A stretch of 64,000 nt of DNA from Pseudomonas sp. Leaf48 (GCF_001421885.1 NZ_LMLH01000028.1:209757-273756), one strand, 5' to 3'. Shown: positions 42,890 to 52,130, counted from the stretch's first letter. Notes: generated by a model not told the origin, from the letters alone. A program made the numbers and translations.

Positions 42890-44788
42890 TTAAGAAACCT
42901 GCACCCGCCGCTTCTCAGCTACCCAACTACGACCATACAGCACGATGATCGCAATGATCGCCACGGCCTGGGCACTCAACGAATACGCATCCGCGTGGAT
43001 CCCCAGCCAGTCGAACTCAAAGAACGGCACCGGCCGCGTTCCAAAGATCCCCGCTTCCTGCAATGCCTTCACGCCGTGCCCGGCGAACACCACCGACAAC
43101 GCGCACAGCAGGCCGGCGTTGATGCTGAAGAACAACGACAACGGCAGCTTCGCCGAACCACGCAAAATCACCCAGGCCAGCACAACCAGCAGCACCAGCG
43201 CCGTCGCACCACCGGCCAGTACCGCGTTGTGTCCCGCCGGACCTGCCTGCAGCCACAGGGTTTCGTAGAACAGAATCACCTCGAACAGCTCGCGATACAC
43301 CGAGAAGAAGGCCAGGGTCGCAAAACCGAAACGTCCACCGCCGCCCACCAGACTGCTCTTGATGTAATCCTGCCAGGCTGCCGCGTGACGACGGTCGTGC
43401 ATCCACACGCCGAGCCAGAGCACCATGACGGCGGCAAACAAGGCTGTCGCACCTTCAAGCAACTCGCGTTGCGAACCGCTGACATCGATCACATACGCTG
43501 CCAGCGCCCAGGTCCCCAGGCCGGCCAGCAATGCCAGGCCCCAACCGCAGTTGACGCTGCGCACTGCCGACTGCTGCCCGGTGTTGCGCAGGAAGGCAAG
43601 GATGGCTGCCAGCACGAGAATCGCTTCCAGGCCTTCGCGCAGCAGAATCAGCAGGCCGGAAATGTAGCTCAGGGACCAGCTCAAACCGTCGCTGCCCAGC
43701 AACCCGGCAGACACTTTCAACTTGGCCTTGGCCACCTCCAGACGCTGCTCGACCTCGGAAACCGGCAGGCCGTCCTGCAATGACTGGCGGTACGCCATAA
43801 GCGATTTTTCGGTGTCTTTGCGCACGGTGGCATCGACGTTATCCAGCGAGCTTTCAACCAGTTCGAAACCTTCGAGGTATGCCGCCACCGACAGGTCATA
43901 GGCTTGATCGTGGTCACCGGCGCGGTACGCCGCAATGCTCTTGTCCAGGGTCGCAGCGGTGTAATCGAGCAACTGCCCCGGGCCACGCTTGACCTGCGGC
44001 GGTTGCGAACGCTGTGCACGGAACGTCGCCGCCGCCTGCGGACCTTCGGCGCCCTGCACTTCTGCCGGAGTCTGACGGGCAAGGTCGGCGATGTTGTAGG
44101 TTTTGTCGCTGCTGGCGTTGGCCAGGTCGACGCTGAAGCTGGCGATGTAGGTGGCCAGGTCCCAACGCTGACGCTCATCCAGTTGATCGGCGAAGGCCGG
44201 CATGTCAGTACCTTCGACCCCCAGGCCAACGGCGCTGTAAATGGCGTAAAGGCTCAGACGATCCAGACGTGAGGTATCACGCAGATTGGAGGGTGGGGGC
44301 GTCAGGCCGACTCCCGCCGGGCCGTCGCCGGCACCTGCCGCGCCATGGCAAACCGAGCAATGCTGAGCGTACAGCGGAGCGCCGCGGGTTGGGTCCGGCG
44401 TAATGATAGGCGCCTGGCTGACTTCATAGGCGACCGCCAGTTTCGCACCCAGTTGCCGCGCCTGGCGAGCCACATCGGTGCCGTCCTGACGGGCACTGAC
44501 TGCACTCAGCAAGCCGGCCACCCCCTGCTCCAGCGCGGCTTTTTCCGGTTTGTCCGGCATGCCTGCGACCAGGTCTTCCAGGGTTTTGATCGACTCTTGC
44601 TGCGCGCGGTACCCGGTCTGGTTGGTGATGCTGCCAGCTTGCACAGTGTCCGGGTAATCCGCGCTGATGTAATCGAGCAAATGCAACGCCTGCGGCGCGC
44701 CATCGACGGTGTCGGCCAGCAGTTGAAAGCTGCACGACGCGAACAGCGGCAGCAGCAACCAGGCCAGGAAACGGGATGGGGCAATCAT
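42890..44788 (-). CDS. FTR1-family iron permease fused to a cytochrome c domain
   Basis: A 632-residue inner-membrane protein. A signal peptide (residues 1-25) is followed by an extracytoplasmic part of about 350 residues. This part contains a class I heme site (CSVCHGAAGAGDGP, near 141-154, with a methionine in TDMPAFADQL as likely sixth ligand). The C-terminal third is the seven-helix FTR1 permease with the two iron motifs REGLEAILVL (near 381) and RELFEVILFYE (near 497). The built-in heme domain could oxidise Fe(II) during import, as in other cytochrome-FTR1 proteins; that is inferred. No EfeO/EfeB partners are adjacent. Confidence 0.92.
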   Translation of the reverse strand: MIAPSRFLAWLLLPLFASCSFQLLADTVDGAPQALHLLDYISADYPDTVQAGSITNQTGYRAQQESIKTLEDLVAGMPDKPEKAALEQGVAGLLSAVSARQDGTDVARQARQLGAKLAVAYEVSQAPIITPDPTRGAPLYAQHCSVCHGAAGAGDGPAGVGLTPPPSNLRDTSRLDRLSLYAIYSAVGLGVEGTDMPAFADQLDERQRWDLATYIASFSVDLANASSDKTYNIADLARQTPAEVQGAEGPQAAATFRAQRSQPPQVKRGPGQLLDYTAATLDKSIAAYRAGDHDQAYDLSVAAYLEGFELVESSLDNVDATVRKDTEKSLMAYRQSLQDGLPVSEVEQRLEVAKAKLKVSAGLLGSDGLSWSLSYISGLLILLREGLEAILVLAAILAFLRNTGQQSAVRSVNCGWGLALLAGLGTWALAAYVIDVSGSQRELLEGATALFAAVMVLWLGVWMHDRRHAAAWQDYIKSSLVGGGGRFGFATLAFFSVYRELFEVILFYETLWLQAGPAGHNAVLAGGATALVLLVVLAWVILRGSAKLPLSLFFSINAGLLCALSVVFAGHGVKALQEAGIFGTRPVPFFEFDWLGIHADAYSLSAQAVAIIAIIVLYGRSWVAEKRRVQVS

Positions 44789-44904
44789 GAATGAATCTCA
44801 ATTGGAAATACGAAGTAACATATTGTTCACTTCCAACGGCTTTCACTCAAGCTTTGTCGGTCTTTCTTGTTTCGACGGTCACGACCGCGCGCTGATGCCG
44901 GCAT

Positions 44905-44934
44905 CGAAAAAGGCGACCACAAGGGTCGCCTTAT
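44905..44934 (-). terminator. Rho-independent terminator after the LysE-family gene
   Basis: Stem AAGGCGACC / GGTCGCCTT with a short loop is followed by TTTTTC on the minus strand. It lies 16 bases beyond the LysE-type gene, separating it from the iron permease. Confidence 0.82.
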
Positions 44935-44949
44935 TTATACCTGACAGTT

Positions 44950-45582
44950 TTACACCGTGGCTTTGCGCAGCGTGGCCATGAAAGCCGCCGCACCGATGAA
45001 CAGACCGGCAAAGGTACGGTTCATGCGTTTCTGCTGCTGGGGTGTGCGCAGCAGACGCAGCACTCTGGATGCAAGCCCTGTGTAACCGGCCATGACGATC
45101 AGGTCCACGGTCACCATGGTCGCGCCGATGATCAGGTACTGAGCCAGCAGCGGCGCATGCGGGTCGATGAACTGCGGCAACACCGCCAGCATGAACACCA
45201 GAGCCTTGGGGTTGCTCATGTTCACCAGGAAGCCCCGGAACACCAGGACCAGCGGCTTGCCCATTGGGCGCACGGCCGAATCATCGCTCATGTCACTTGG
45301 CAGCGCGCGCCATTGCTTGACCCCGAGGTAAACCAGGTACGCCACACCAAACCACTTGATCGCATAGAAGGCCGTAGCCGAAGCAGCGAGGATCGCGCCC
45401 ACGCCGGCACCGACAATCGCGATCTGCAACGCCAGACCCAGTTGCAGGCCCAGCGCATTCCAGTACCCGCGCCAGAAGCCGTATTGAAGACCGCTGGACA
45501 TCGATGCGATAGCACCGGCACCGGGAGTAAAACTGATCAACCAACAGGCGGCAAAAAACGCCAGCCACGTTTCAAGCTCCAT
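44950..45582 (-). CDS. LysE/RhtB-family amino-acid exporter
   Basis: A 210-residue inner-membrane protein of the LysE superfamily with six hydrophobic helices. The family signature near the N-terminus is SFTPGAGAIASMSSGLQYGFWRG (within residues 17-40), and the motif VYLGVKQWRAL follows the third helix. Members export amino acids or homoserine lactone-like compounds; the substrate here is unknown. It has its own terminator and stands alone. Confidence 0.9.
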   Translation of the reverse strand: MELETWLAFFAACWLISFTPGAGAIASMSSGLQYGFWRGYWNALGLQLGLALQIAIVGAGVGAILAASATAFYAIKWFGVAYLVYLGVKQWRALPSDMSDDSAVRPMGKPLVLVFRGFLVNMSNPKALVFMLAVLPQFIDPHAPLLAQYLIIGATMVTVDLIVMAGYTGLASRVLRLLRTPQQQKRMNRTFAGLFIGAAAFMATLRKATV

Positions 45583-45678
45583 CGCACACCTCGGCTCTTA
45601 CACGTCACAGACGTCTAAGCTAATGCGGCTTTGGAAAGTTGACTACGACTTTTTTGTAGGAATTGGTCGAATATGCGG

Positions 45679-46260
45679 CTACTTCTCGAAACCGCTCGCA
45701 GGGAACACGTCACTGCCGCGCCAGCGCCGTACCGAGCGCTGGAAGAACAGGCTATTGGGCACCTGGACCATGGCACTGCCAGTGCCAAGCTCTTCAGCTT
45801 CTATCAGCGTGGTGTAAAGCAGATTGATCGCCACCACTCGCCCCTTCACGCCGGGTTTGTCGGTGGTGTCCACCAGTTCGACCACATCTCCGAGGCGAAA
45901 CGGGCCAACGGTGAAGATCAGGATCGCGCAGAGCAGGTTGGAGAGCACGCTCCACATGGCGAAAAACGCTACCGCGGCCACCGCCACGAAACCGGACAAG
46001 GCAGTCCAGAGCACCGTCGCCGACACCCCGAGGCGTTCCAGCACGAAGATCAACGCGCTGCCCATGATCAGCCAGCGCAGGCCGCCACGCAGCGGCATCA
46101 GCAACTGCGGCGGAAACGGATAGCGCTCGCCCAGTCGAGTCAGGCCCTTGGCAACGAACCGCTGGGCGAGGTAGCCGGCCAGCAGGATCATCAGGATCTG
46201 CACGCCGAGCCAGATCGGCTCGACCCAAACCTGCGGCAGAGGCAACCTGAAGGCATCCAT
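45679..46260 (-). CDS. small MscS-type mechanosensitive channel
   Basis: A 193-residue protein made of three hydrophobic helices and a short MscS-like beta domain. The pore-lining helix ends with FMWS-like MWSVLSNLLCAILIFTVGPF and the segment FRLGDVVELVDTTDKPGVKG follows. It lacks the large C-terminal cage of E. coli MscS, so it belongs to the minimal class. The start shares one base with the stop of the upstream ABC-F gene (TGATG), implying coupled translation. Confidence 0.82.
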   Translation of the reverse strand: MDAFRLPLPQVWVEPIWLGVQILMILLAGYLAQRFVAKGLTRLGERYPFPPQLLMPLRGGLRWLIMGSALIFVLERLGVSATVLWTALSGFVAVAAVAFFAMWSVLSNLLCAILIFTVGPFRLGDVVELVDTTDKPGVKGRVVAINLLYTTLIEAEELGTGSAMVQVPNSLFFQRSVRRWRGSDVFPASGFEK

Positions 46261-48170
46261 CAGGACAACGCCTCCAGCTCCGCCTGCATGCTCTCAAGCA
46301 GCTCCAAGGCTTCCATCCAGGCTTCTTCCAGCTCTGCTTCACGCACTTTCAGTTTGGCCTGTTCGGCCAGCAGATCGCGCAATTCGTTCTTGCGCGCAGG
46401 CTCGTAGATATCACTGTCGCCAAGGCTGGTGTCGATCTTCGCGAGCTTCTCGTGCAGCTTGCCCAGTTCGGCTTCGAGCTTTTCCGCTTCACGCTTGTGC
46501 GGAGCCAGTTGCTGGCGCAAGGCAGCCGCAGCCTGACGCTGGGCCTTCTTGTCGGTCTTGTCCGGATTGACCGGCGTGGTGCTGACCGGCGCATTGCGCT
46601 GACGATAATCCACCAGCCAACGGGTGTAGTCTTCGAGGTCGCCATCGAACTCTTCGACCTTGCCGTCGGCCACCAGGAAGAAGTTATCGGTGGTGCTTTT
46701 GAGCAAGTGACGATCGTGGGAAACCACCAGCACCGCACCACTGAATTCCTGCAAGGCCATGGTCAGGGCCAGGCGCATCTCCAGGTCCAGGTGGTTGGTC
46801 GGTTCGTCGAGCAGCAGCAGGTTCGGCCGGTCCCAGGCGATCAGTGCCAACGCCAGACGGGCCTTCTCGCCACCGGAAAAGTTCAGAACCGGTTCATCGA
46901 TGCGCGCGCCGCGGAAGTCGAAGCCACCCAGGAAGTCGCGCAGGGTCTGTTCGCGCTCGGTCGGTGCCAGGCGCTGCAGGTGCAGCAACGGGCTGGCCTT
47001 GGCGTCCAGCGAGTCGAGCTGGTGCTGGGCAAAGTAGCCCACGACGGTGTTCTCGCCACGGGTCAAGCGGCCGGCCAGCGGTTCAAGCTCTCCGGCGAGG
47101 TTCTTGATCAGGGTCGACTTACCGGCGCCGTTAGGGCCGAGCAGGCCAATTCGCGCGCCGGGGGTCAGTTGCAGCTTGACCTTCTCCAGCACGGTTTTGT
47201 CGCCGTAGCCCAAGCGCGCATCGGACAGGTCGATCAGCGGGCTGGAAATCTTCTGCGACTCGCGGAAAACGAAGTCGAACGGCGAATCGACGTGGGCCGC
47301 GGTCAGCTCCTCCATCCGCTCCAGGGCCTTGATCCGGCTCTGGGCCTGACGGGCCTTGGTTGCCTGGGCCTTGAAACGGGCGATGTAGCTTTCCATGTGC
47401 GCACGTTGCACCTGTTGCTTCTCGTAGGCCTGCTGTTGCTGGGCCAGACGTTCGGCGCGGGCGCGTTCAAAGGCGCTGTAGCCACCGCGATAGAGGGTGA
47501 TCTTGCGCTGATCGACGTGGGCCACGTGATCGACCACGGCATCGAGGAAATCCCGGTCGTGGGAAATCAGCATCAGAGTGCCGGGATAGCTCTTGAGCCA
47601 CTCTTCGAGCCAGATGATGGCGTCGAGGTCCAGGTGGTTGGTCGGTTCGTCGAGCAGCAGCAGGTCCGAAGGACACATCAAGGCCTGCGCCAGGTTCAGG
47701 CGCATCCGCCAGCCACCGGAGAAATCTCCGACCTGACGATCCATCTGCTCGTTGGTGAAGCCCAGGCCGGCTAGCAGCTTGCGAGCCCTTGCGTCGGCGG
47801 TGTAACCGTCGGCGCTATCGAGCTCGGAGTGGTAGCGGGCCTGTGCGGCACCGTCATGGGCCGCTTCGGCTGCTGCCAGGTCGCGTTGCACCTGACGCAG
47901 GCGCAGGTCGCCATCGAGCACGTAGTCGACCGCCAGGCGCTCGAGAGTGTCTACCTCCTGGCGCATGTGGGCGATACGCCAGTCGGCCGGCAGGAAGCAA
48001 TCACCCGAGTCAGGGTGCAGTTCGCCCCTGAGCAAGGCGAACAGGCTCGATTTGCCGGCGCCGTTGGCACCGATAAGGCCGGCTTTCTGGCCGGCGTGCA
48101 GGGTCAGCTCGGCGTCTTCTAGCAGACGTTGCGGGCCACGCTGTAAAGTCAGGTTCTGAAGTCGAATCAT
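46260..48170 (-). CDS. ABC-F family ATP-binding protein (YheS-like)
   Basis: A 636-residue cytosolic protein with two ABC domains and no membrane part. Walker A loops GANGAGKSS and GPNGAGKST, the signatures FSGGWRMRL and FSGGEKARL, and two LLLLDEPTNHLDL Walker B motifs are intact. The inter-domain arm (ARAERLAQQQQAYEKQQVQ) and a C-terminal coiled coil (about 540-630) fit the YheS branch. ABC-F proteins act on the ribosome rather than as transporters. The ATG at 48170 is used because MIRLQNLTL is the family start. Confidence 0.93.
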   Translation of the reverse strand: MIRLQNLTLQRGPQRLLEDAELTLHAGQKAGLIGANGAGKSSLFALLRGELHPDSGDCFLPADWRIAHMRQEVDTLERLAVDYVLDGDLRLRQVQRDLAAAEAAHDGAAQARYHSELDSADGYTADARARKLLAGLGFTNEQMDRQVGDFSGGWRMRLNLAQALMCPSDLLLLDEPTNHLDLDAIIWLEEWLKSYPGTLMLISHDRDFLDAVVDHVAHVDQRKITLYRGGYSAFERARAERLAQQQQAYEKQQVQRAHMESYIARFKAQATKARQAQSRIKALERMEELTAAHVDSPFDFVFRESQKISSPLIDLSDARLGYGDKTVLEKVKLQLTPGARIGLLGPNGAGKSTLIKNLAGELEPLAGRLTRGENTVVGYFAQHQLDSLDAKASPLLHLQRLAPTEREQTLRDFLGGFDFRGARIDEPVLNFSGGEKARLALALIAWDRPNLLLLDEPTNHLDLEMRLALTMALQEFSGAVLVVSHDRHLLKSTTDNFFLVADGKVEEFDGDLEDYTRWLVDYRQRNAPVSTTPVNPDKTDKKAQRQAAAALRQQLAPHKREAEKLEAELGKLHEKLAKIDTSLGDSDIYEPARKNELRDLLAEQAKLKVREAELEEAWMEALELLESMQAELEALS

Positions 48171-48220
48171 AATGGCGGCGGAGTCTACCAGCTTCGCTCG
48201 CAACTGGCGCGAGTAGCACT

Positions 48221-48685
48221 ATGTCCTCTGACCTGTGGAGCTTTTCCCTGACCACTTATGCCCATCCGGGTGTTGAGCAGGCATGCCTGCAATTGCAATC
48301 GGCGGGGGCCAATGTGTGCCTGCTGCTGTGTAGTGCGTGGTTGGGACAACGAGGCGTGGCCTGCGAAGAGCAGCGCTTGCAGCAACTGCGCAGTGTAGCT
48401 GTCTCGTGGGACACCGATGTCGTGCGCCCGTTACGCGCCTTGCGCACACAGTGGAAGGCCGCGGCCACGCAAGACGCCGATTTGCAAAGCCTGCGTGAAC
48501 AAGTGAAGGCGTTGGAGCTGGAAGCCGAACGGCATCTGTTGTTGCGGCTGGAGAGAGCGGCGCAGAGTTGGCCGCAAAATGCCGGGGCCGATCTATCGGC
48601 CTGGCTGGAAGGTGCGGCGGCCGAGGCCGCCCACCTGCACCGCGACGCGCTGCATCAGCTGCGAGTCGCGGTAACCGGCACTTAG
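48221..48685 (+). CDS. TIGR02444-type conserved protein
   Basis: A 154-residue soluble protein with the family start SSDLWSFSLTTYAHPGVEQACLQL within its first residues and a helical remainder (LKALELEAERHLLLRLER). It matches what I recall of the TIGR02444/DUF2390 family, without assigned function. It is divergent from the ABC-F gene by 50 bases, and its last four bases overlap the convergent algP stop. Confidence 0.82.
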   Translation: MSSDLWSFSLTTYAHPGVEQACLQLQSAGANVCLLLCSAWLGQRGVACEEQRLQQLRSVAVSWDTDVVRPLRALRTQWKAAATQDADLQSLREQVKALELEAERHLLLRLERAAQSWPQNAGADLSAWLEGAAAEAAHLHRDALHQLRVAVTGT

Positions 48686-49785
48686 GAAGCGCTGGTTGGG
48701 GTCGTTGCTGCGATCGATGCGGCGGCCGGCGTTGGCGCTGGCGTGGCTGTCGAGGTGGCTGCTGCCAGAGCAGACGTTGCTGCCGGAGCCGGGTTGGCTG
48801 GCTTGGCAACTGGCGCGCTGGCTGGCTTGGCGGCAACCGGTTTCTTCACTGCAGGTTTCGCTGCAGGTTTCGCTGCGGGTTTTGCAGCAGCCGGTTTGGC
48901 GGCTGGCTTGGCAGCGGCAGGCTTGGCGGCAACAGCTGGTTTCGCGGCAGCTGGTTTAGCGGCGGGTTTTGCAGCAGGTTTGGCAGCCGCTTTTGCCGCA
49001 GGTTTAGCTGCTGGTTTTACAGCGACCGGTTTTGCAGCCGGCTTGGCAGCAGGTTTCGCCGCAGCGGTGCGGGCAGCTGGTTTAGCGGCTGGTTTTGCAG
49101 CCGGTTTAGCGGCGGCGGTTTTAGCCACGGGTGGCTTGGCAGCAGTGGCTCTTGCTGCGGCAGGTCGTGCGGCGGCTGGTTTGGCAGCCGTGGTTTTAGC
49201 CGCAGGTTTTGCAGCGCTGGCAGCAGCCGGTTTTCTCGCAGCCGGTTTGGCAGCAGGTTTGGCTGCGGCAGTTTTAGCTACCGGCTTGGCAGCGGCAGGT
49301 TTTGCAGCAGCAGGCTTGGCCGGTGCTTTCGCAGCAGCGGGCTTGGCAGCGGCTTTCTTCGCAGGTGCCGCAGCAGGTTTGGCCGCACGCAGGGACAACA
49401 CCTTGCCGACAGCCTCTTGTACACGACCGACGCCCTGGGCCAGTTTCAGGCTTTCTTGAGCATCGCGTTTGAGTTGCAGGATGTAGCCACGAGTTTCCGA
49501 CTGACGATCTTTGAGAGCATCAAGCAACTCCTCGAGATCGGTCACCGCCCCTTTGGCTTTGGCTTGTGCCTTGGCTTTGCCGGCTGCCGCAGCGTCCTGC
49601 AATTTGGTGCGGGACTTATGCAGTTTTTCTTGCGCTTTTCCACGCTGCTTTTCCAGCTTGGCGAGCAATTTTTCAGCATCAGCCAAGGCTTCGGAACAAG
49701 CGGTTTCCAGATGCTCGAGCAAGCTGCTCGAGAGTTGTTGGAGCAAGTGCAACGGAGTGTTTACTGGCTTCTTGGTGGCCGACAT
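48682..49785 (-). CDS. algP: AlgP, histone H1-like alginate regulatory protein
   Basis: A 367-residue protein. The N-terminal 110 residues are a helical coiled coil (LHLLQQLSSSLLEHLETA, then AEKLLAKLEKQRGKAQEKL). The C-terminal 230 residues are a long run of KPAA-type repeats, giving a highly basic, Lys/Ala/Pro tail like eukaryotic histone H1. In P. aeruginosa AlgP (AlgR3) binds DNA and influences algD expression in mucoid cells. AGGAGGTAAACC gives it an excellent ribosome site. It lies between the FKBP isomerase and the TIGR02444 gene, as in PAO1. Confidence 0.95.
   Translation of the reverse strand: MSATKKPVNTPLHLLQQLSSSLLEHLETACSEALADAEKLLAKLEKQRGKAQEKLHKSRTKLQDAAAAGKAKAQAKAKGAVTDLEELLDALKDRQSETRGYILQLKRDAQESLKLAQGVGRVQEAVGKVLSLRAAKPAAAPAKKAAAKPAAAKAPAKPAAAKPAAAKPVAKTAAAKPAAKPAARKPAAASAAKPAAKTTAAKPAAARPAAARATAAKPPVAKTAAAKPAAKPAAKPAARTAAAKPAAKPAAKPVAVKPAAKPAAKAAAKPAAKPAAKPAAAKPAVAAKPAAAKPAAKPAAAKPAAKPAAKPAVKKPVAAKPASAPVAKPANPAPAATSALAAATSTATPAPTPAAASIAATTPTSAS
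48790..49385. repeat. algP: degenerate 12-base coding repeats of algP (KPAA units)
   Basis: About 600 bases consist of diverged copies of a 12-base unit encoding Lys-Pro-Ala-Ala with one-residue variants. Exact neighbouring copies differ at third positions. Such arrays can expand or contract by slippage; the coding frame stays open on both strands, which explains misleading antisense frames here. Confidence 0.85.
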
Positions 49786-49977
49786 GGTTTACCTCCTGGC
49801 TGAAGTGAGTGCGGCTCATACTAGACCTCTGCTGCAACCGCCGCTAGGGCATGTTGACACTATCGAAAGCGTTGTGTTGCAACGGACCGGAAAACTTCTT
49901 CGCCAACGCAAAAGCAGTTCACCGTAGCGCTCCTTCACACTGGCATAATCGCTCGCATTTCAGATCGGAGATTGCCC

Positions 49978-50643
49978 ATGTCGCGCTACCTGTTTTTATC
50001 GCTGTGCGTGTTTTTTTCGGTAGCCCAGGCAGTCGAAAACACCCCGGAAAAAGAAGCTCACGATCTCGCTTACAGCCTGGGCGCCAGCCTCGGTGAGCGC
50101 TTGCGCCTGGAGGCACCGGACCTGCAACTTCAGGCTCTGATCGAAGGCCTGCAACAAGCCTATCAGGGCAAGCCACTGGCCCTGAAAGACGAGCAGATCG
50201 AACAGATCCTGACGGAGCATGAAGCCCGGGTATCCATGCCGTCAGCTGAACCGCAGAGCGAAGCGGCGCTGGAAAAAGAGCACCGTTTTCTTGCCGAAGA
50301 AAAAGCCAGGCCAGGCGTGCGTGAGTTGGCAGATGGTGTGCTGTTGACCGAGCTGTCGCCAGGCAATGGTCCCAAGGCAGGCCCCAATGGCAAGGTACAA
50401 GTTCTGTACATTGGTCGCTTGCCTGACGGCACGGTTTTCGACCAGAACAATCAACCCCAATGGTTCAGTCTCGACAGTGTGATTGCAGGATGGCGAAGCG
50501 CACTGCAAAACATGCCGACAGGGGCGAAATGGCGACTGGTCATTCCTTCGGCTCAAGCCTACGGCGCCGACGGTGCCGGCGACGTCATTGCCCCCTTCAC
50601 TCCGCTGATATTCGAAGTCGAATTGCGCGGCGCAACCAGCTGA
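49978..50643 (+). CDS. FKBP-type peptidyl-prolyl isomerase, exported
   Basis: A 221-residue isomerase. The signal peptide is RYLFLSLCVFFSVAQAVE (residues 3-20). The FKBP N-terminal dimerisation domain (about 25-100) has YSLGASLGERLRL, and the C-terminal FKBP domain (about 135-221) has VLYIGRLPDGTVFD and ends PLIFEVELRGATS. It is predicted to assist folding in the periplasm. The start at 49978 follows AGATCGGAGATTGCCC. The gene is divergent from algP and convergent with algQ, as in PAO1 (PA5254, from memory). Confidence 0.92.
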   Translation: MSRYLFLSLCVFFSVAQAVENTPEKEAHDLAYSLGASLGERLRLEAPDLQLQALIEGLQQAYQGKPLALKDEQIEQILTEHEARVSMPSAEPQSEAALEKEHRFLAEEKARPGVRELADGVLLTELSPGNGPKAGPNGKVQVLYIGRLPDGTVFDQNNQPQWFSLDSVIAGWRSALQNMPTGAKWRLVIPSAQAYGADGAGDVIAPFTPLIFEVELRGATS

Positions 50644-50654
50644 CTGCAGATATG

Positions 50655-50682
50655 AAAACGGCGTGCCGTGGCACGCCGTTCC
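50655..50682 (-). terminator. terminator between the FKBP gene and algQ
   Basis: Stem AACGGCGTGCC / GGCACGCCGTT with a two-base loop, 20 bases beyond the algQ stop. On the minus strand it is followed by TTTTC; on the plus strand no T-run follows, so it mainly serves algQ. Confidence 0.75.
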
Positions 50683-50702
50683 CGGAGCTTGCGGGAAACG
50701 AT

Positions 50703-51161
50703 TCAGGCCTGAACCGAATCGACTTCCTTGTGAGCGGTGTGCAGCACTTCGATCAGACAGTCTTCCAGTTCGAAGCGTTCGTGCAACAGCCCGCCCAGTT
50801 CCTTGAATTTTTCGACGACGCATTTGCCTTCATCGCAAAGGTCGTTGAATGCGAGCAGCTTTTCGGTGATGACATCGATGCGCGGGTAGAGAGTCTCGGC
50901 GAGCTCCAGACCACGCTTGTCATTGAAGGCCTTGGCCTCCCCTGTCAGCTGTTCGTAGATCTCGAAATGCCCCGCCGACACGTAATCGACCAGCACGCCG
51001 CAGAACTCCTGCAAGTGCTTTCGATTCGTGGACAGTGCCTGCGGATCGGCTCCGAGCTTGTCGTATGCATCGATCAGCTCCTTGCGCTCCTGCAACCAGC
51101 GGTCGATAAGCAGGTGCACTCCACCCCAGCGTTCCTGAGCATTCTGACAACTTTCGAGCAT
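50703..51161 (-). CDS. algQ: AlgQ/Rsd anti-sigma-70 regulator
   Basis: A 152-residue Rsd-family protein that binds region 4 of RpoD and shifts RNA polymerase toward alternative sigma factors. The helical sequence starts MLESCQNAQERWGGVHLLID and contains EFCGVLVDYVSAGHFEIYEQL and LPRIDVI-type segments typical of AlgQ. The ATG at 51161 is chosen since family members start here; the open frame upstream has no similarity. The upstream GGGAAGAGAGATCACC supplies a ribosome site. In P. aeruginosa AlgQ also affects alginate and siderophore production. Confidence 0.95.
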   Translation of the reverse strand: MLESCQNAQERWGGVHLLIDRWLQERKELIDAYDKLGADPQALSTNRKHLQEFCGVLVDYVSAGHFEIYEQLTGEAKAFNDKRGLELAETLYPRIDVITEKLLAFNDLCDEGKCVVEKFKELGGLLHERFELEDCLIEVLHTAHKEVDSVQA

Positions 51162-51338
51162 GGTGATCTCTCTTCCCTTGTGGGTCAGCTGCTCTGTGCC
51201 CGTTCGCCTCTTGTCACATCGGTGGGCGGTCAGGCAGAGCGTCATCGAGCAACATAATTCCAATGACACGTGCGGGCCAGATTATGCCCGCGCGACACTG
51301 GCTTCAAGGTACGCAGGCGACAAAGTTCATACAAGTGT

Positions 51339-51890
51339 TTAATCACTTCGCAACGATCGGTGCGACGACTCGCCGCCGAGCGGTCGCTGATAGCTGATCC
51401 AGACGAGGCGCACCAACTGATAGACACTCAGAATCATCATCGGGACGAAGAACAATAAACTCCACTCCGCGATGCTCAGATCGAACAAGGTCCAGGAAAT
51501 TTCCACACAATCGACCGTGCCCTCAAACATTTGTCGTATCGCAGACAGCCACGATGAGGAAGCGAAAGCATCGGCCTGACCAGGCAAGCAGGTCGACAGG
51601 TGAGCTGCCGGATCACTTTGCAGCAATACTTGCCGCCCTGCCGTGACCGTCCCGGCGAGGCTGGAGAACAGTCCGAGCAGCCAGTACAGAAAACTCCCGA
51701 CGCGGGACGGCCCGTGGACCGAAGCCATCAGGCAGACACCCGTAAAGAATGCCAGGCAAATCCGCTGCAGCACACACAAGCCACAGGGCCGCAGACCGAC
51801 CACGTACTCAAGATAATAGGAAACACCCAGCGCCAGGGCACCCGCAATGAAAGCCATGAAGAACAAGGAGCGTGAGCAGGCCAAAGACAT
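51339..51890 (-). CDS. dsbH: DsbB-type disulfide bond oxidoreductase (DsbH)
   Basis: A 183-residue inner-membrane protein with four helices. The first periplasmic cysteine pair is C36GLC39 and the second pair is C101 and C128 (in HLSTCLPG and TVDCVEIS), as expected of DsbB. It should re-oxidise DsbA and pass electrons to quinones. PAO1 has two dsbB-like genes; the one next to algQ is named dsbH. The 177-base gap to algQ has no recognised feature. Confidence 0.9.
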   Translation of the reverse strand: MSLACSRSLFFMAFIAGALALGVSYYLEYVVGLRPCGLCVLQRICLAFFTGVCLMASVHGPSRVGSFLYWLLGLFSSLAGTVTAGRQVLLQSDPAAHLSTCLPGQADAFASSSWLSAIRQMFEGTVDCVEISWTLFDLSIAEWSLLFFVPMMILSVYQLVRLVWISYQRPLGGESSHRSLRSD

Positions 51891-52084
51891 GGCTTTTCCA
51901 GTAACAGTTGAGACCGGTAGTTACGGTAGAGGAAAGCGCTCCGGCCTTTCAAGGCAGGTTGTCAGGGACACTTCAGCAGGGGTGTACGGATTTCTCGACA
52001 CAGCGAGGGGATTAATGGAGTTCTGTCGTAGGACTTTTCTGATAAGGCCCGGGAAGGTCCAAATCCTACGCGTTCATCAATTTT

Positions 52085-52116
52085 GCAGCAGCTGGCGCCG
52101 GTCTCGCCAGTTGCTA
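52085..52116 (-). terminator. hairpin after hemY
   Basis: GCAGCAGCTGGCG (52085-52097) pairs with CGCCAGTTGCTAC (through 52117) with two or three mismatches, starting about 14 bases beyond the hemY stop. There is no clear T-run. The 240 bases between dsbH and hemY otherwise contain nothing I recognise. Confidence 0.35.
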
Positions 52117-52130
52117 CAACAATGCGTACT

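Noticed and set aside
48568..49803. Long plus-strand open frames rich in Gly, Ala, Arg and Phe opposite algP
   Set aside because: They are antisense readings of the KPAA-repeat DNA; low complexity explains the lack of stops.
51891..52130. Small gene between dsbH and hemY
   Set aside because: A plus-strand frame crosses it, but it has no ribosome site, no conserved pattern and extends through parts of dsbH and hemY.
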